Shown here: positions 53,616-62,706 of the stretch, piece after piece
Position numbering within the stretch: position 1 is the stretch's first letter
Layout of the letters: every line of letters begins with the position of its first letter
DNA from: JAFDVL01 sp964631865
Lineage (GTDB): Bacteria; Acidobacteriota; Blastocatellia; RBC074
Direction of reading: 5' to 3'
Assembly: GCA_964631865.1 (NCBI GenBank)
Contig: CAZWAK010000011.1
Location: forward strand, 14,752 to 78,751
DNA length: 64,000 bases
Translations under genes and position numbers: made by a program
Notes under the pieces: generated by a model
The model's database searches: none
Told to the model about the DNA's origin: nothing
Seen by the model: only the letters and a program-made list of their open reading frames with translations

Positions 53616-55295
53616 ATGCTCCGCACGAAACTTTCATTCCTGCTCCTGACGATTATGTTGCTGACTTCTTTGCCGCTTCCAATTGAATCCCAAAACGCGC
53701 TCGGCGACCGCATCAATACGCGGCGCGGCGGCGGGCGCTCCGTCGTGCGCGCGCTGAATGGAATGGTCGCCACGAGCCAACCGCTCGCGTCCGCCGCAGG
53801 CTTGCGCATCCTGCAACAAGGCGGCAACGCAATTGACGCAGCGATTGCAGCGGCGGCAGTGCTGTGCGTCGTTGAGCCGATGATGGTCAGCCCCGGCGGC
53901 GATTTGTTCGCGCTGCTTTGGGACGCAAAGAAAAAAGAATTGAAGGCACTGAACGCGAGCGGGCGCGCGCCGAAAGCCTTGAGCATTGATGAACTGAACA
54001 AACGCGGCGTCACCAAAAAACCGGAACATGGCATTCACACCGTCACCGTTCCCGGCGCAGTGGATGGATGGGCGACGCTGCTCAAAAGTCACGGCACGAT
54101 GACGCTCGCGCAAGTCTTGCAGCCCGCAATTGAGTACGCCGAACGCGGTTTTCCCGTCACTGAAATCATCGCCACCGAATGGCGCGAAGGCGAACAACAC
54201 AATGGCAACAGCGATTTCGCCGCGACGTTTTTGCGCAACGGCAAAGCGTACGCAACCGGCGAAATCTTCACGAACAAAAACCTCGCCAACTCGCTCAAGC
54301 TGATTGCGAAAGGCGGACGCGACGTGATGTACAAAGGCGAACTCGCCGCGAAGATCGTGAAGTTCGCGCAGGCAAACGGCGGCTTCCACACCATGCAGGA
54401 TTTCGCCGCGCACACATCAACGTGGGTCGAACCGATCAGCACAACCTATCGCGGCCACACCGTCTATGAATTGCCGCCGAACAATCAAGGCTTAGTCGCG
54501 TTGCAGATGCTGAATATTTTGGAAGGCTATGACGTGAAATCGCTCGGTCACAACTCCGCCGATTATTTGCACCTGCTCGTCGAAGCCAAGAAACTCGCCT
54601 TCGTAGACCGCGCCAAGCACATCGCCGACCCCGCATTTTACAAGGCTCCGCTCGCACAATTGCTCTCGAAAGATTACGCCGCCGAACTGCGCAAGAAGAT
54701 CAATCTCGGCCAAGCGCAAGACCCGACAGCGAACGGCCCCAGCGGCGGCGAAGACACCGTCTACTTAACCGTCGTAGACAAAGACCGCAACTGCGTCTCG
54801 TTTATTCAAAGCATCTTCAGCGCGTTCGGTTCCGGCTTGGTCGCAGGCGACACGGGCATCGTGCTGCACAATCGCGGCGCAGGCTTTTCGTTTGATCCAA
54901 GCAATGCCAACAAGCTCGAAAGTGGCAAGCGCCCGTTTCACACCTTGATCCCCGCGATGGTTTTCAAAGACGGCAAGCCCTGGCTCACCTTCGGCGTGAT
55001 GGGCGGCGATATGCAGGCGCAAGGCCACGTACAAGTCTTGCTGAACCTGATTGATTTCGGGATGGACGTGCAACAGGCGGGCGAGCAGCCGCGCTTCCGT
55101 CACTTTGAAAGCGGACTCGGTTTGGAATCCGCGATTGGCGCAGACGTGCGCAAGGCGTTGGAAGCGAAAGGCCACAAGCTTACGCGCACATCAGGGACAT
55201 TCGGCGGCTACCAGGCGATTCTGATTGATCCCGTGACGGGCGCATTGGCAGGCGGTTCTGACGTGCGCAAAGATGGTTGTGCGATGGGGTGGTAA
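53616..55295 (+). CDS. ggt: Gamma-glutamyltransferase
   Basis: A 559-residue exported proenzyme. Signal peptide MLRTKLSFLLLTIMLLTSLP. Large subunit: GMVATSQPLASAAGLRILQQ, GGNAIDAAIAAAAVL, VSPGGDLF, VPGAVDGW. Autoprocessing site with catalytic Thr at SGGEDTVYLTVVDKD; small subunit: SIFSAFGSGLVA, LHNRGAGFS, KRPFHTLIPAM. It cleaves glutathione and gamma-glutamyl amides in the periplasm. The usual TTH is here DTVYL, seen in divergent members. The start at 53616 has a GGAGG site; 52 extra upstream codons lack support. Confidence 0.95.
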   Translation: MLRTKLSFLLLTIMLLTSLPLPIESQNALGDRINTRRGGGRSVVRALNGMVATSQPLASAAGLRILQQGGNAIDAAIAAAAVLCVVEPMMVSPGGDLFALLWDAKKKELKALNASGRAPKALSIDELNKRGVTKKPEHGIHTVTVPGAVDGWATLLKSHGTMTLAQVLQPAIEYAERGFPVTEIIATEWREGEQHNGNSDFAATFLRNGKAYATGEIFTNKNLANSLKLIAKGGRDVMYKGELAAKIVKFAQANGGFHTMQDFAAHTSTWVEPISTTYRGHTVYELPPNNQGLVALQMLNILEGYDVKSLGHNSADYLHLLVEAKKLAFVDRAKHIADPAFYKAPLAQLLSKDYAAELRKKINLGQAQDPTANGPSGGEDTVYLTVVDKDRNCVSFIQSIFSAFGSGLVAGDTGIVLHNRGAGFSFDPSNANKLESGKRPFHTLIPAMVFKDGKPWLTFGVMGGDMQAQGHVQVLLNLIDFGMDVQQAGEQPRFRHFESGLGLESAIGADVRKALEAKGHKLTRTSGTFGGYQAILIDPVTGALAGGSDVRKDGCAMGW

Positions 55296-55300
55296 CTATT

Positions 55301-55439
55301 TTTCGCCACGAATTCCACGAATTTTCACGAATGAAGCAGGATGACGAATTCTCCGACAGAAATAATCCTTCATTTGTGAGGATCAGTTTGAAGTGGTGGC
55401 GAAAAGAATTCGTGTTGATTCGTGTAATTCGTGGCAAAA
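55301..55439. repeat. Intergenic inverted repeat, family C
   Basis: The left arm TTTCGCCACGAATTCCACGA (then ATTTTCACGAATG) and right arm GATTCGTGTAATTCGTGGC pair imperfectly across about 70 bases. It lies between ggt and the next gene, whose message may start inside the right arm. Confidence 0.8.
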
Positions 55440-55454
55440 CTTCTTTTCTCCGCT

Positions 55455-56294
55455 ATGAAACCTGTCGAACCAATCATCGTTACTGACGTTTATTCCCAAC
55501 TTCATACCGAACTCATCGCGCTGCTCAAATCCCTTGCGCCCGACGATTGGTACAAACCCACTGTCGCAGGCGCGTGGAAAGTGCGCGACATCGTGGCGCA
55601 TCTGCTCGACAGCGACCTGCGACGATTGTCGTTTCAGCGCGATAATGCGCCGCAGGTTCCGCCCGACAACCCCATCACAAGCTATTGTGATCTCGTAGAT
55701 TTTCTGAACGATTTGAATGCCGTCTGGGTCAAAGCGGCGCAGCGCATCAGCCCGCCGTTATTGGTTCAAATGCACGAATTGACGGGCGCGCAGGTGTGCG
55801 AATTGTTTGCGTCGCTCGATCCGTTTGCGCCTGCGTTGTTCGGCGTCGCGTGGGCGGGCGAAGCGGCTTCGGAGAATTGGTTTGATGTCGCGCGCGAATA
55901 CACCGAGAAGTGGCATCATCAGCAACAAATCCGCGATGCCGTCGGTGCGCAACCGTTGTACGAGCGCAAATGGTTGTTCCCCGTGCTCGACACATTTCTG
56001 CGCGGCTTGCCGCACACCTATCGCCACACGAACGCCGACGAAGGTACGCGCATTGTCTTCAGGATTACGGGCGAGGCGGGCGGCGATTGGACATTGCAAC
56101 GCGAGGGCGCGGCGTGGGCGTTGTATGCGGGCGCGGGCGATGACGCAGCGTGCGAAGTTTGCTTGGATCAAGACACGGCGTGGCGCTTGTTGACGAAAGG
56201 ATTGTCACGCGAAGCAGCAACGGCGCGCGTGACGATTGTGGGGCAGCAAGACTTGGGCGAACCGTTGTTGGGCATGTTAGCTGTGATGGCTTAA
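55455..56294 (+). CDS. Maleylpyruvate isomerase/mycothiol-dependent-enzyme-like protein
   Basis: A 279-residue protein. The N-terminal DinB-like four-helix domain reads WYKPTVAGAWKVRDIVAHLL, DSDLRRLSF, and TEKWHHQQQIRDAVG, giving the metal-binding His, Asp/Arg and HxxQ residues of TIGR03083 proteins. The C-terminal domain (DDAACEVCLDQDTAWRLLTK) is of the SCP2-like type found in this family. Mycothiol itself is unlikely here, so the thiol cofactor is unknown. ATG at 55455; earlier codons lie in repeat DNA. Confidence 0.85.
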   Translation: MKPVEPIIVTDVYSQLHTELIALLKSLAPDDWYKPTVAGAWKVRDIVAHLLDSDLRRLSFQRDNAPQVPPDNPITSYCDLVDFLNDLNAVWVKAAQRISPPLLVQMHELTGAQVCELFASLDPFAPALFGVAWAGEAASENWFDVAREYTEKWHHQQQIRDAVGAQPLYERKWLFPVLDTFLRGLPHTYRHTNADEGTRIVFRITGEAGGDWTLQREGAAWALYAGAGDDAACEVCLDQDTAWRLLTKGLSREAATARVTIVGQQDLGEPLLGMLAVMA

Positions 56295-56300
56295 TACACA

Positions 56301-56376
56301 TTTTGAAGAGTAACGCGATTTGCTAAATCGCGCGCCGTCTCTAATCCCCCCCCGCGATTTGCCAAATCGCGCTACG
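56301..56376. repeat. Second copy of the CGCGATTT inverted repeat core
   Basis: GTAACGCGATTTGCTAAATC plus GCG at 56310-56332 pairs with the complement at 56353-56375 with two mismatches. The flanks (TTTTGAAGAG versus TTTTGAGGTG) show it is a relative of the inner part of 21405-21530, but without its outer 16-bp repeats. Confidence 0.85.
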
Positions 56377-56379
56377 CAC

Positions 56380-57117
56380 TTAATCCATCGCGCGCCAGCC
56401 CGGTTCATCGCGGTCGAGTAAGCGTTTGAGGGCTTCCAGATGAAGTAGATATTGCGTCTCGTCCGCCATCTGCCGCACCGTATGTCGGCACACATCTTCC
56501 GGAATTTGTCGCAGTGCTTTACCCGTGCTTTGCGCGATGGCTTGCAATTGGCACGCGCGTTCCAAGTAATATAAATCATCCCACGCCCGCGCCACCGAAT
56601 CGCCACACACAATGACGCCGTGATTGGCTAAAAACAACACGTCGGCACTTTCCAACTGCGCACAAATTCGGTCGCCTTCTTCCGCGTCGAGCACCAGCCC
56701 GTTGTAGCATTCGTCATACGCGACACGCCCGTAAAACTTGAGCGAAGTCTGGCTTGCCCATTCCAGCTTGCCGCCATCGCACACGGTAATCGCCGTCGCG
56801 TAGGGCATATGCGTATGCAGCACGCAGGCAGCGTTCGGCTTGCTCAAATGAATACGACTGTGAATGAAAAACGCGGTTGGCTCGACCGTGTGTTTGCCCG
56901 CGATGACCTTGCCTTCGGGATCAATCAACATCAAATCGTCAGGCGTGATTTCGGCCCAATGCAAGCCTTGCGGGTTGATGAGAAATTGATCGGTGCGACC
57001 CGGCACGGCGAGACTGAAGTGATTGCAGATGCCTTCATTCAGCCCCATTTTGGCGGCCCATCGAAGTGCGGCGGCGAGGTCTATTTTTGCTTGTGTAAGT
57101 GAATCGTTGCTTTGCAT
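56380..57117 (-). CDS. Class II aldolase/adducin family protein
   Basis: A 245-residue protein. ICNHFSLAVPGRTDQFLINP, the metal-binding ACVLHTHMPYATA (His pair) and LFLANHGVIVCGDSVA (third His) define the zinc aldolase fold. Relatives cleave fuculose-, ribulose- or related sugar phosphates; many are annotated only as family members. The start at 57117 excludes 14 codons encoded by the neighbouring AT-rich repeat. Confidence 0.93.
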   Translation of the reverse strand: MQSNDSLTQAKIDLAAALRWAAKMGLNEGICNHFSLAVPGRTDQFLINPQGLHWAEITPDDLMLIDPEGKVIAGKHTVEPTAFFIHSRIHLSKPNAACVLHTHMPYATAITVCDGGKLEWASQTSLKFYGRVAYDECYNGLVLDAEEGDRICAQLESADVLFLANHGVIVCGDSVARAWDDLYYLERACQLQAIAQSTGKALRQIPEDVCRHTVRQMADETQYLLHLEALKRLLDRDEPGWRAMD

Positions 57118-57125
57118 AGTGAACT

Positions 57126-57230
57126 TTCCATTTTCCATTTTCCATTTTCCAGTTGTCATTTTTCATTGGGCTGCGCGTTACCACCGAAGGCAATGACAAA
57201 TCTCAAATGGCAAATGAGAAATGGAAAATG
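57126..57230. repeat. AT-rich intergenic inverted repeat, family E copy 2
   Basis: Left arm has three tandem TTTTCCA units (CCATTTTCCATTTTCCATTT), then GTCATTTTTCATTGGGCTGC; right arm ends AAATGAGAAATGGAAAATG. It matches the layout at 6187-6305. Confidence 0.8.
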
Positions 57231-57231
57231 A

Positions 57232-58329
57232 TTACGGCTCTTTTTCGATCACCATTTTGATGCCCGTCTCGAAGACTTTGTAGTTTTTCAGTTCGATGAC
57301 GTTGCGCGAATAAGTGCGATTGATGTCGCTCCCCATCAGCACCTCCGCCGACACGGGCAATAAATATTTCTGCTCGCCAACCTTGATCCAATCGTACTCG
57401 ACAGCGCTTTCGGCCAGTGTGATCGGGAAGCCGCGCTGAAAATCTTCGGCGGCTTGTTCAATGCGCAGCACACGCCCGGTTTCGACATCCACCCAAACAG
57501 TTCCCGAATACGCGACCGTGATGGTGCGCCCACTATTTTTTTCAGTAATCGTGTGATTGGAATTGCCTTTTTTGACCTTGTATTCAAACAACACCGTCGG
57601 ACGCCCTTTGAAGGTTTCCTGCCGCACTTCTTTGAAAGTGGCTTGGGATTCCTGCGAAAACGCCGCCGCCAGCATCGTGCCGAATTCGCCCGTCGAAGTC
57701 GCGCCGCCGAGGCTGTCATACGTCATCGCCGTCGGCTTGTCGTTGACCTTGAGCAGCTTGAATTTTTCGCCTTCTTTGACGCGGTAGGTCAATTCGAGTT
57801 CGAGCTTGTCACTCTTTTGCCAATCCTTTTGCTCCGGCGTCTGCACCGAGCGCGTCACGATTTGCGTGGCAATAAAATTGGGCAATTCGTCGAGAAACTT
57901 CGAGGCGTGGTAGCGCGCTTGTTCCAGCAACGGCAGCTTCGCCAACTCAGCCGGAGTCAGGTCGCGGGACGCTGCCTCTTCTTTCGGCGGCGCAGGCTCG
58001 GCAGCCGGTTGCGCGGGCGGCGGCGATGTAGGCGGAAGCTGCAATTTCGGGCGGTTGGCATTGGCTGCCGCTTGCTTGATGGCCTCAATCACAAACGTCC
58101 GCGCGCCTGCCTGCCGGAACTCTTCCAATATTTTTTCGTCCGCGGGAAACGCAATGCCGCGTGCTTCGATCTCGCCCGCCAAATCGCCTTGCGCATCGCG
58201 TTTGCCGGGCGCGGGTTTGACCTTGAGCGCGCGCAATATTTCGTCTTTGGTGAAGGGCTTGGCGCTATCTTGTCCAAAGACCAAACCAATGCACAACAAC
58301 AACGCTACGAAGCCAATCAGTTTCTGCAT
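57232..58329 (-). CDS. Hypothetical secreted protein
   Basis: A 365-residue exported protein with signal peptide MQKLIGFVALLLCIGLVFGQ. Residues 25-85 form a small helical unit (TKDEILRALKVK), a Pro/Ala-rich linker follows (residues 85-115), then a beta-rich domain from 150 to 360 with GTVWVDVETGRVLRIEQAAE and YLLPVSAEVLMG. This last block resembles outer-membrane lipoprotein-sorting folds in acidobacterial secreted proteins, where a wall term and a conserved DVETGRVLR occur. I know no function. An AAGGAG site supports the ATG at 58329. Confidence 0.8.
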   Translation of the reverse strand: MQKLIGFVALLLCIGLVFGQDSAKPFTKDEILRALKVKPAPGKRDAQGDLAGEIEARGIAFPADEKILEEFRQAGARTFVIEAIKQAAANANRPKLQLPPTSPPPAQPAAEPAPPKEEAASRDLTPAELAKLPLLEQARYHASKFLDELPNFIATQIVTRSVQTPEQKDWQKSDKLELELTYRVKEGEKFKLLKVNDKPTAMTYDSLGGATSTGEFGTMLAAAFSQESQATFKEVRQETFKGRPTVLFEYKVKKGNSNHTITEKNSGRTITVAYSGTVWVDVETGRVLRIEQAAEDFQRGFPITLAESAVEYDWIKVGEQKYLLPVSAEVLMGSDINRTYSRNVIELKNYKVFETGIKMVIEKEP

Positions 58330-58341
58330 ACAACTCACTCC

Positions 58342-59271
58342 TTATCCGAGAAACTTCTGCAATTCATCTTCACGCGGCAACCCCGCACGCGCGCCCAATT
58401 CGCGGCAACTCAGCGCCGCTACGCCATTCGCACAACGCAAGGTTTCCGCAATGCTCAAGCCGCGCGCCAGCCCGTAAATAAAGCCCGCGCGAAACGCATC
58501 GCCCGCGCCGGTCGTGTCTTTGCACACAGGCGGACGAAAGCCCGGCGTCGCGATGTATTCGCCGCCGACATACGCCAGCGAGCCGCGCGCGCCTTGCGTC
58601 ATTGCGACCAGAAAACAGCCATAGCGCTCGTGCAACCGCTTCAAGCCTTCGCGTTCGTCGTAGATGCCCGACAACTCGCTCGCCAAACTCTGCGACGTAA
58701 TCAAACAATCCACGTGCGGCAGCAATTCATCCAGGTCTTTGTACACCGTGTCCAAATCCATCGTGACGGGCATCGTTGCTTCGTGCGCCCATTTCGCGGC
58801 GTAGGTTGCGGCTTTCGTATCGTAGCCGTCAATGTGCAAAATGCGCGCGCTCGAAATCAATTCAAAGCGCAATTCGTCGGGCGAAATTTTCGTGCCGGGA
58901 TCGTAATAATTCATAATTGTGCGCTCGCCGGAAAGCTGTTCGATGATGATGACGCCGCTTTGTGTGCGCGCCCCCGGCGCAATGATGACGCCGCTGAAAT
59001 CCACGCCTTCGTCGCGCAACGAATCAATCAGAATTTTGCCTTCGTAATCGTTGCCGACTTTGCCGAGGTAACGCGCTTTCAAGCCCAATCGCTGCGCGCC
59101 GACCATCGCGGACGAAACCTGTCCGCCCGCCGATTGCCGATGTTCGGTCATCGCCGTTTTGGTATTGAACGCCGGATAGCGCGGCACGGTAATCAAATGG
59201 TCTACCGAGTTGAGGCCAAAGCCGACGACATCAAACGCGCGGTCGGTTTGCAGTTGAAAGGGAAAGTTCAT
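58342..59271 (-). CDS. PfkB family carbohydrate kinase
   Basis: A 309-residue sugar kinase. VVGFGLNSVDHLITVPRYPA at the start, SAGGQVSSAMVGAQRLGL (substrate loop), YLGKVGNDYEGK, and CKDTTGAGDAFRAGFIYGLA, with the catalytic Asp in GAGD. The substrate may be a ketohexose or ribose-like sugar. It is 12 bases upstream of the hypothetical secreted protein, so both are probably on one message. The start at 59271 omits 21 codons derived from repeat DNA. Confidence 0.94.
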   Translation of the reverse strand: MNFPFQLQTDRAFDVVGFGLNSVDHLITVPRYPAFNTKTAMTEHRQSAGGQVSSAMVGAQRLGLKARYLGKVGNDYEGKILIDSLRDEGVDFSGVIIAPGARTQSGVIIIEQLSGERTIMNYYDPGTKISPDELRFELISSARILHIDGYDTKAATYAAKWAHEATMPVTMDLDTVYKDLDELLPHVDCLITSQSLASELSGIYDEREGLKRLHERYGCFLVAMTQGARGSLAYVGGEYIATPGFRPPVCKDTTGAGDAFRAGFIYGLARGLSIAETLRCANGVAALSCRELGARAGLPREDELQKFLG

Positions 59272-59335
59272 AACGGCAGAATTATGAACGATGAACGCGG
59301 AATGATGAATAGCGACAGCAAGATTTATTGACACT

Positions 59336-59476
59336 TTTCACCGCAGAGACGCAGAGGTAGCGCAGAGATTCACAGAGTTTTTTTGAGATGACGGAACAAA
59401 CGGAAATAACGAAACAGACGGAATGGAAGAACTCTCTGCGCGCCCTCTGCGAGTCCTCTGCGCCTCTGCGGTGAAA
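59336..59476. repeat. Intergenic inverted repeat, family D, with family B insert
   Basis: TTTCACCGCAGAGACGCAGA at 59336 (21-base arm) pairs with the arm at 59456-59476 with one mismatch. Between them lies ACGGAACAAACGGAAATAAC, similar to family B. A further run ATCCGCGCAAATCCGC with ATCCGCGTGATTCGCGG at 59500-59536 is another short repeat just before uvrC. Both drive spurious reading frames. Confidence 0.85.
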
Positions 59477-59563
59477 GCCATCCCACTGCGGAGGTTCTTA
59501 TCCGCGCAAATCCGCCACATCCGCGTGATTCGCGGTCTATTTCATGTTCTACTTATTGTCGTT

Positions 59564-61399
59564 ATGACGCTCGACGAAAAGCTCCAAAATCTGCCGACCG
59601 ATTCCGGCTGCTACATCCACAAAAATCATCGCGGCGACATCATCTATGTCGGCAAGGCGAAGAACCTGCGCAATCGCGTGCGGCAGTATTTTCAAAGCTC
59701 GCGCACGATGGATGCCAAGACACAGAAACTCGTCGCGCATATCCGCGATTTTGAAATTATCGTCACCGACAACGAAAAAGAAGCGCTCGTGCTGGAATCC
59801 AATCTCATCAAGTTGAACAAGCCCAAAAACAACGTGATGCTCAAGGACGACAAGCAGTATCCGCACGTTTGCTTGTCGGTGCAGGAAGAGTTCCCGCGCG
59901 TCTACAAAATCCGCAAGCTCGAAAAAAACGGTGCGCTCTATTTCGGCCCGTACTTACCCGCGTCACTCGCCGACAAAACTGTCACGCTCATCAACAAAGA
60001 ATTTCAGTTGCGCACCTGTTCGGACGAAGTCTACGAAATGTATAAAAGGGCAAAGCGGCCTTGCATGGAATATCAAATCAAACGTTGCCTCGCGCCGTGT
60101 CAGAGCGATCTTTGTAGCAAAAAGGAATACAAAGAAGTCACGAACGACGTGCGTTTGTTGCTCGAAGGCAAGGACAAAGAATTGGCGGCGAGTTTGGAAG
60201 AGCGCATGTTGAAGGCGTCGGAAGACTTACGCTTTGAGCAGGCCGCGAAGTACCGCGATTTGCTACGCACAATGCGCGCGTTGCACGAGCAACAAAAGAT
60301 GATGACGATGCCGGATCAGGACGTAGACATCTTCGGTTACTACCGCGAAGGCAAACAACTTGCGCTGCAACTGTTCACAATGCGCGAAGGCAAAATCGTC
60401 GGGCGGCGCGAATTTTATTGGGAAGATTTGCCCGCAGAAGCTTGGAATCCGAGCGAATTTTTAGGCCAAATTTGGGAGCAGTATTACACGATTGGCAATT
60501 ACATCCCGCTCGAAATTCACGTTCCCGTAGATTGGGACAGCCGCGAACTACTCGAACAAGTGCTGAGCGAAAAGCGCGGCAAGCGGGTTCACATCCTCGA
60601 CCCACAACGCGGCAAAAAACGCGAGTTGATTGATCTGGTCGAAAAGAATGCGAAGCTCGGCTTCGAGCAACGCTTCCGCGTCATCAAGCCCGATTGGTCG
60701 AAGGTCTTGGGCGAATTGCAGGACGCGCTCGGCTTGCCAAACGTACTGCAGCGCATCGAATCGTTCGACATCTCGAACATTCAAGGTTCCGACAATGTCG
60801 CCGCGATGGTCGTGTGCGAAGGCGGCGCGATGAAGAAAAGCGACTATCGCAAATTCATCATCAAAACCGTCGCAGGCGCAGACGATTTCGCCTCAATGCG
60901 CGAGGCGGTGCATCGTCGCTATTCCCGCTTGTTGCGCGAAGAAAAGCAATTGCCCGATTTGATTTTCATTGATGGCGGCAAAGGCCAGTTATCGGCATCG
61001 GCAGCAGCGATGCACGAACTCGGCTTGGCCGACATCCCGATGGTCGGCATCGTCAAACCGCGTGGCAAACACGAAGCCATCAGCCATTTGTTAGTGAAAG
61101 GCCGCGAACACGATCCTGTGTATTTGGAAGAGACTTCGCCCGTGCTGCGCTTAGTGCAAATGATCCGTGACGAGACGCACCGCTTTGCTGTCACGTATCA
61201 CCGCAAACGCAGAGCGATGCGCGATTTCCAATCCGAACTGACTTCGATTCCGGGCGTGGGTGAGAAGTTGAAGGAACGCTTGCTCAGGAACTTTGGGAGC
61301 TTGAAGAAAGTCAGCGCGGCGAGTGTAGCGGAGTTACGTCCGTTTGTCGGGCAACAAAAAGCCGAGCAGATTGTGGCACATTTTCAGCAAAGAGGCTGA
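59564..61399 (+). CDS. uvrC: Excinuclease ABC subunit C
   Basis: A 611-residue UvrC. GIY-YIG domain at residues 16-44 (GCYIHKNHRGDIIYVGKAKN), the UVR motif (DLRFEQAAKYRDLLRTM), the RNase H-like C-terminal nuclease (ESFDISNIQGSDNVAAMVV and DLIFIDGGKGQL), and C-terminal helix-hairpin-helix (SIPGVGEKLKERLLRNFGSL). It makes both incisions in nucleotide excision repair. A longer frame to 59423 is repeat-derived, so the ATG at 59564 is used. Confidence 0.97.
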   Translation: MTLDEKLQNLPTDSGCYIHKNHRGDIIYVGKAKNLRNRVRQYFQSSRTMDAKTQKLVAHIRDFEIIVTDNEKEALVLESNLIKLNKPKNNVMLKDDKQYPHVCLSVQEEFPRVYKIRKLEKNGALYFGPYLPASLADKTVTLINKEFQLRTCSDEVYEMYKRAKRPCMEYQIKRCLAPCQSDLCSKKEYKEVTNDVRLLLEGKDKELAASLEERMLKASEDLRFEQAAKYRDLLRTMRALHEQQKMMTMPDQDVDIFGYYREGKQLALQLFTMREGKIVGRREFYWEDLPAEAWNPSEFLGQIWEQYYTIGNYIPLEIHVPVDWDSRELLEQVLSEKRGKRVHILDPQRGKKRELIDLVEKNAKLGFEQRFRVIKPDWSKVLGELQDALGLPNVLQRIESFDISNIQGSDNVAAMVVCEGGAMKKSDYRKFIIKTVAGADDFASMREAVHRRYSRLLREEKQLPDLIFIDGGKGQLSASAAAMHELGLADIPMVGIVKPRGKHEAISHLLVKGREHDPVYLEETSPVLRLVQMIRDETHRFAVTYHRKRRAMRDFQSELTSIPGVGEKLKERLLRNFGSLKKVSAASVAELRPFVGQQKAEQIVAHFQQRG

Positions 61400-61413
61400 C
61401 GGCGAGTCTCTCG

Positions 61414-62553
61414 TTATTTATTGAAATCAATCGGCTTGCCCGCAGGCAGCCCATTGCCGCCAGTTTTTCGATATTCCTCCAATTCTTTGGCAAGCGCAGG
61501 GTCTAACTTTCGGAGCTTTTCCAATTCAGTGTCTACCATCTTTTTGTCTGTTTTGCTGCCGGGGGACTGCGCCATCTCAATATTGGCTTTGCACACGCCG
61601 TAATGAGCACGGGCATAATTGGGATTGAGCTTGAGCGCCTGCTGAAAATAGGCCATAGCTTTTTCCTGTCGCCGATCCATCACCCACGAATCGCCATCCA
61701 TTACTGCCAGCCCCATATCCACCAAGGCTGCCGGATCATTCGGTTTTTGTGCCAGTGCCTCGGTCGCCCGTTTCAATTTCTCCGCGCGTTCCAACAGCAC
61801 AATAAAATTGGGGAACGTGTGATCTTCATCCGATGTCCTGCCGTTCCAAACTTCGCGCGCTTCGGCGAGACGCCCCTGTTTGACCAACATGCGCCCGAAG
61901 GCAAAACGGCCATTCATTTTCTGGGGATCGGCCGCGATCCCTTGCTTGAAAACCTCTTCTGCACCTTTGGCGTCGTTGTTTTGCGCAAGCAGTTCGGCCA
62001 ACGGCTGATAGGCTGTCAGAAAGCGCGGATTGATTTTGAGCGCAGCTTGATACGCGGCAATGGCTTCGTTGCGACGTGCCTCATCCCAGCGTAAGGTTTC
62101 GCCGATGAGGGCATACGCTTCTGTGTAGGAGGGATCAATTTCGAGGGCTTTTTTACAGGCTGCGAGGGCTTCCTCAGTAGCGCGGCGTTGCGAATCCACC
62201 GCCGCTTTGAGGAGATAAAGCTGTTTGTCCTTCGCGCCCAGTTCGATGGCCTTCGCATACGCCTCTGACGCGCTCTTCATTTTCAACTGTGCCTGATAAG
62301 CCAACCCTATCAAGATGTGCGGGCGAAAGCTTTGCGGGCTGAGCCGCGCCGCTTTGGCGAAATGGGCCAGCGCCTCGTCGTATTTTCGTTCACGATAAAG
62401 GCTCACCCCGCTTTGCAATAACGCATTGGGATCATCGCTTTGCGGCTCAGCGATACTTTTCGGAGCGGGCTTATCGGTTTGCGCATAGGTCGCCAATGGC
62501 GCAGCCGTGAAGCCGAAAAAGATAAGAGCAGACAGCAGAAGAATAGTTTTCAT
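61414..62553 (-). CDS. Secreted TPR protein
   Basis: A 379-residue exported protein. Signal peptide MKTILLLSALIFFGFTAAPL ends near YAQT. At least seven TPR units occur between residues 40 and 330 (GVSLYRERKYDEALAHFAKA, KALEIDPSYTEAYALIGETL, AMAYFQQALKLNPNYARAHY). It ends in PIDFNK. Such proteins scaffold complexes in the periplasm. Convergent with uvrC, 14 bases apart. Confidence 0.9.
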   Translation of the reverse strand: MKTILLLSALIFFGFTAAPLATYAQTDKPAPKSIAEPQSDDPNALLQSGVSLYRERKYDEALAHFAKAARLSPQSFRPHILIGLAYQAQLKMKSASEAYAKAIELGAKDKQLYLLKAAVDSQRRATEEALAACKKALEIDPSYTEAYALIGETLRWDEARRNEAIAAYQAALKINPRFLTAYQPLAELLAQNNDAKGAEEVFKQGIAADPQKMNGRFAFGRMLVKQGRLAEAREVWNGRTSDEDHTFPNFIVLLERAEKLKRATEALAQKPNDPAALVDMGLAVMDGDSWVMDRRQEKAMAYFQQALKLNPNYARAHYGVCKANIEMAQSPGSKTDKKMVDTELEKLRKLDPALAKELEEYRKTGGNGLPAGKPIDFNK

Positions 62554-62589
62554 GAGATTTACTTTCAGCCAATGAATAGGGGCAGGCGG

Positions 62590-62617
62590 ATATTATCAAA
62601 TCGGCTGCTTTCCGCAA
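62590..62617 (-). promoter_or_regulatory. Promoter of the TPR gene
   Basis: On the minus strand TTGCGG (62617-62612) and TAATAT (62595-62590) are 16 bases apart, about 37 bases ahead of the start codon. Confidence 0.5.
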
Positions 62618-62671
62618 GAATTAGTTTGGTTAGGGAAAACGAAGCGAATCGTGAACTTTCTATACAGTGAT

Positions 62672-62700
62672 TTGACACTTTATGGTCGCTTACTTAATAT
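62672..62700 (+). promoter_or_regulatory. Strong consensus promoter before padR at 62707
   Basis: TTGACA at 62672 and TAATAT at 62695 with an ideal 17-base spacer. The start codon lies only 6 bases after the -10 box, so transcription should begin at or very near the ATG, giving a leaderless message. Confidence 0.75.
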
Positions 62701-62706
62701 GTGTTT

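Noticed and set aside
55277..55486. Short plus-strand protein after ggt
   Set aside because: It is translated entirely from an intergenic inverted repeat with no ribosome site.
57454..59331. 625-residue plus-strand frame
   Set aside because: Antisense shadow of the PfkB kinase and hypothetical secreted protein genes, both of which have clear features.
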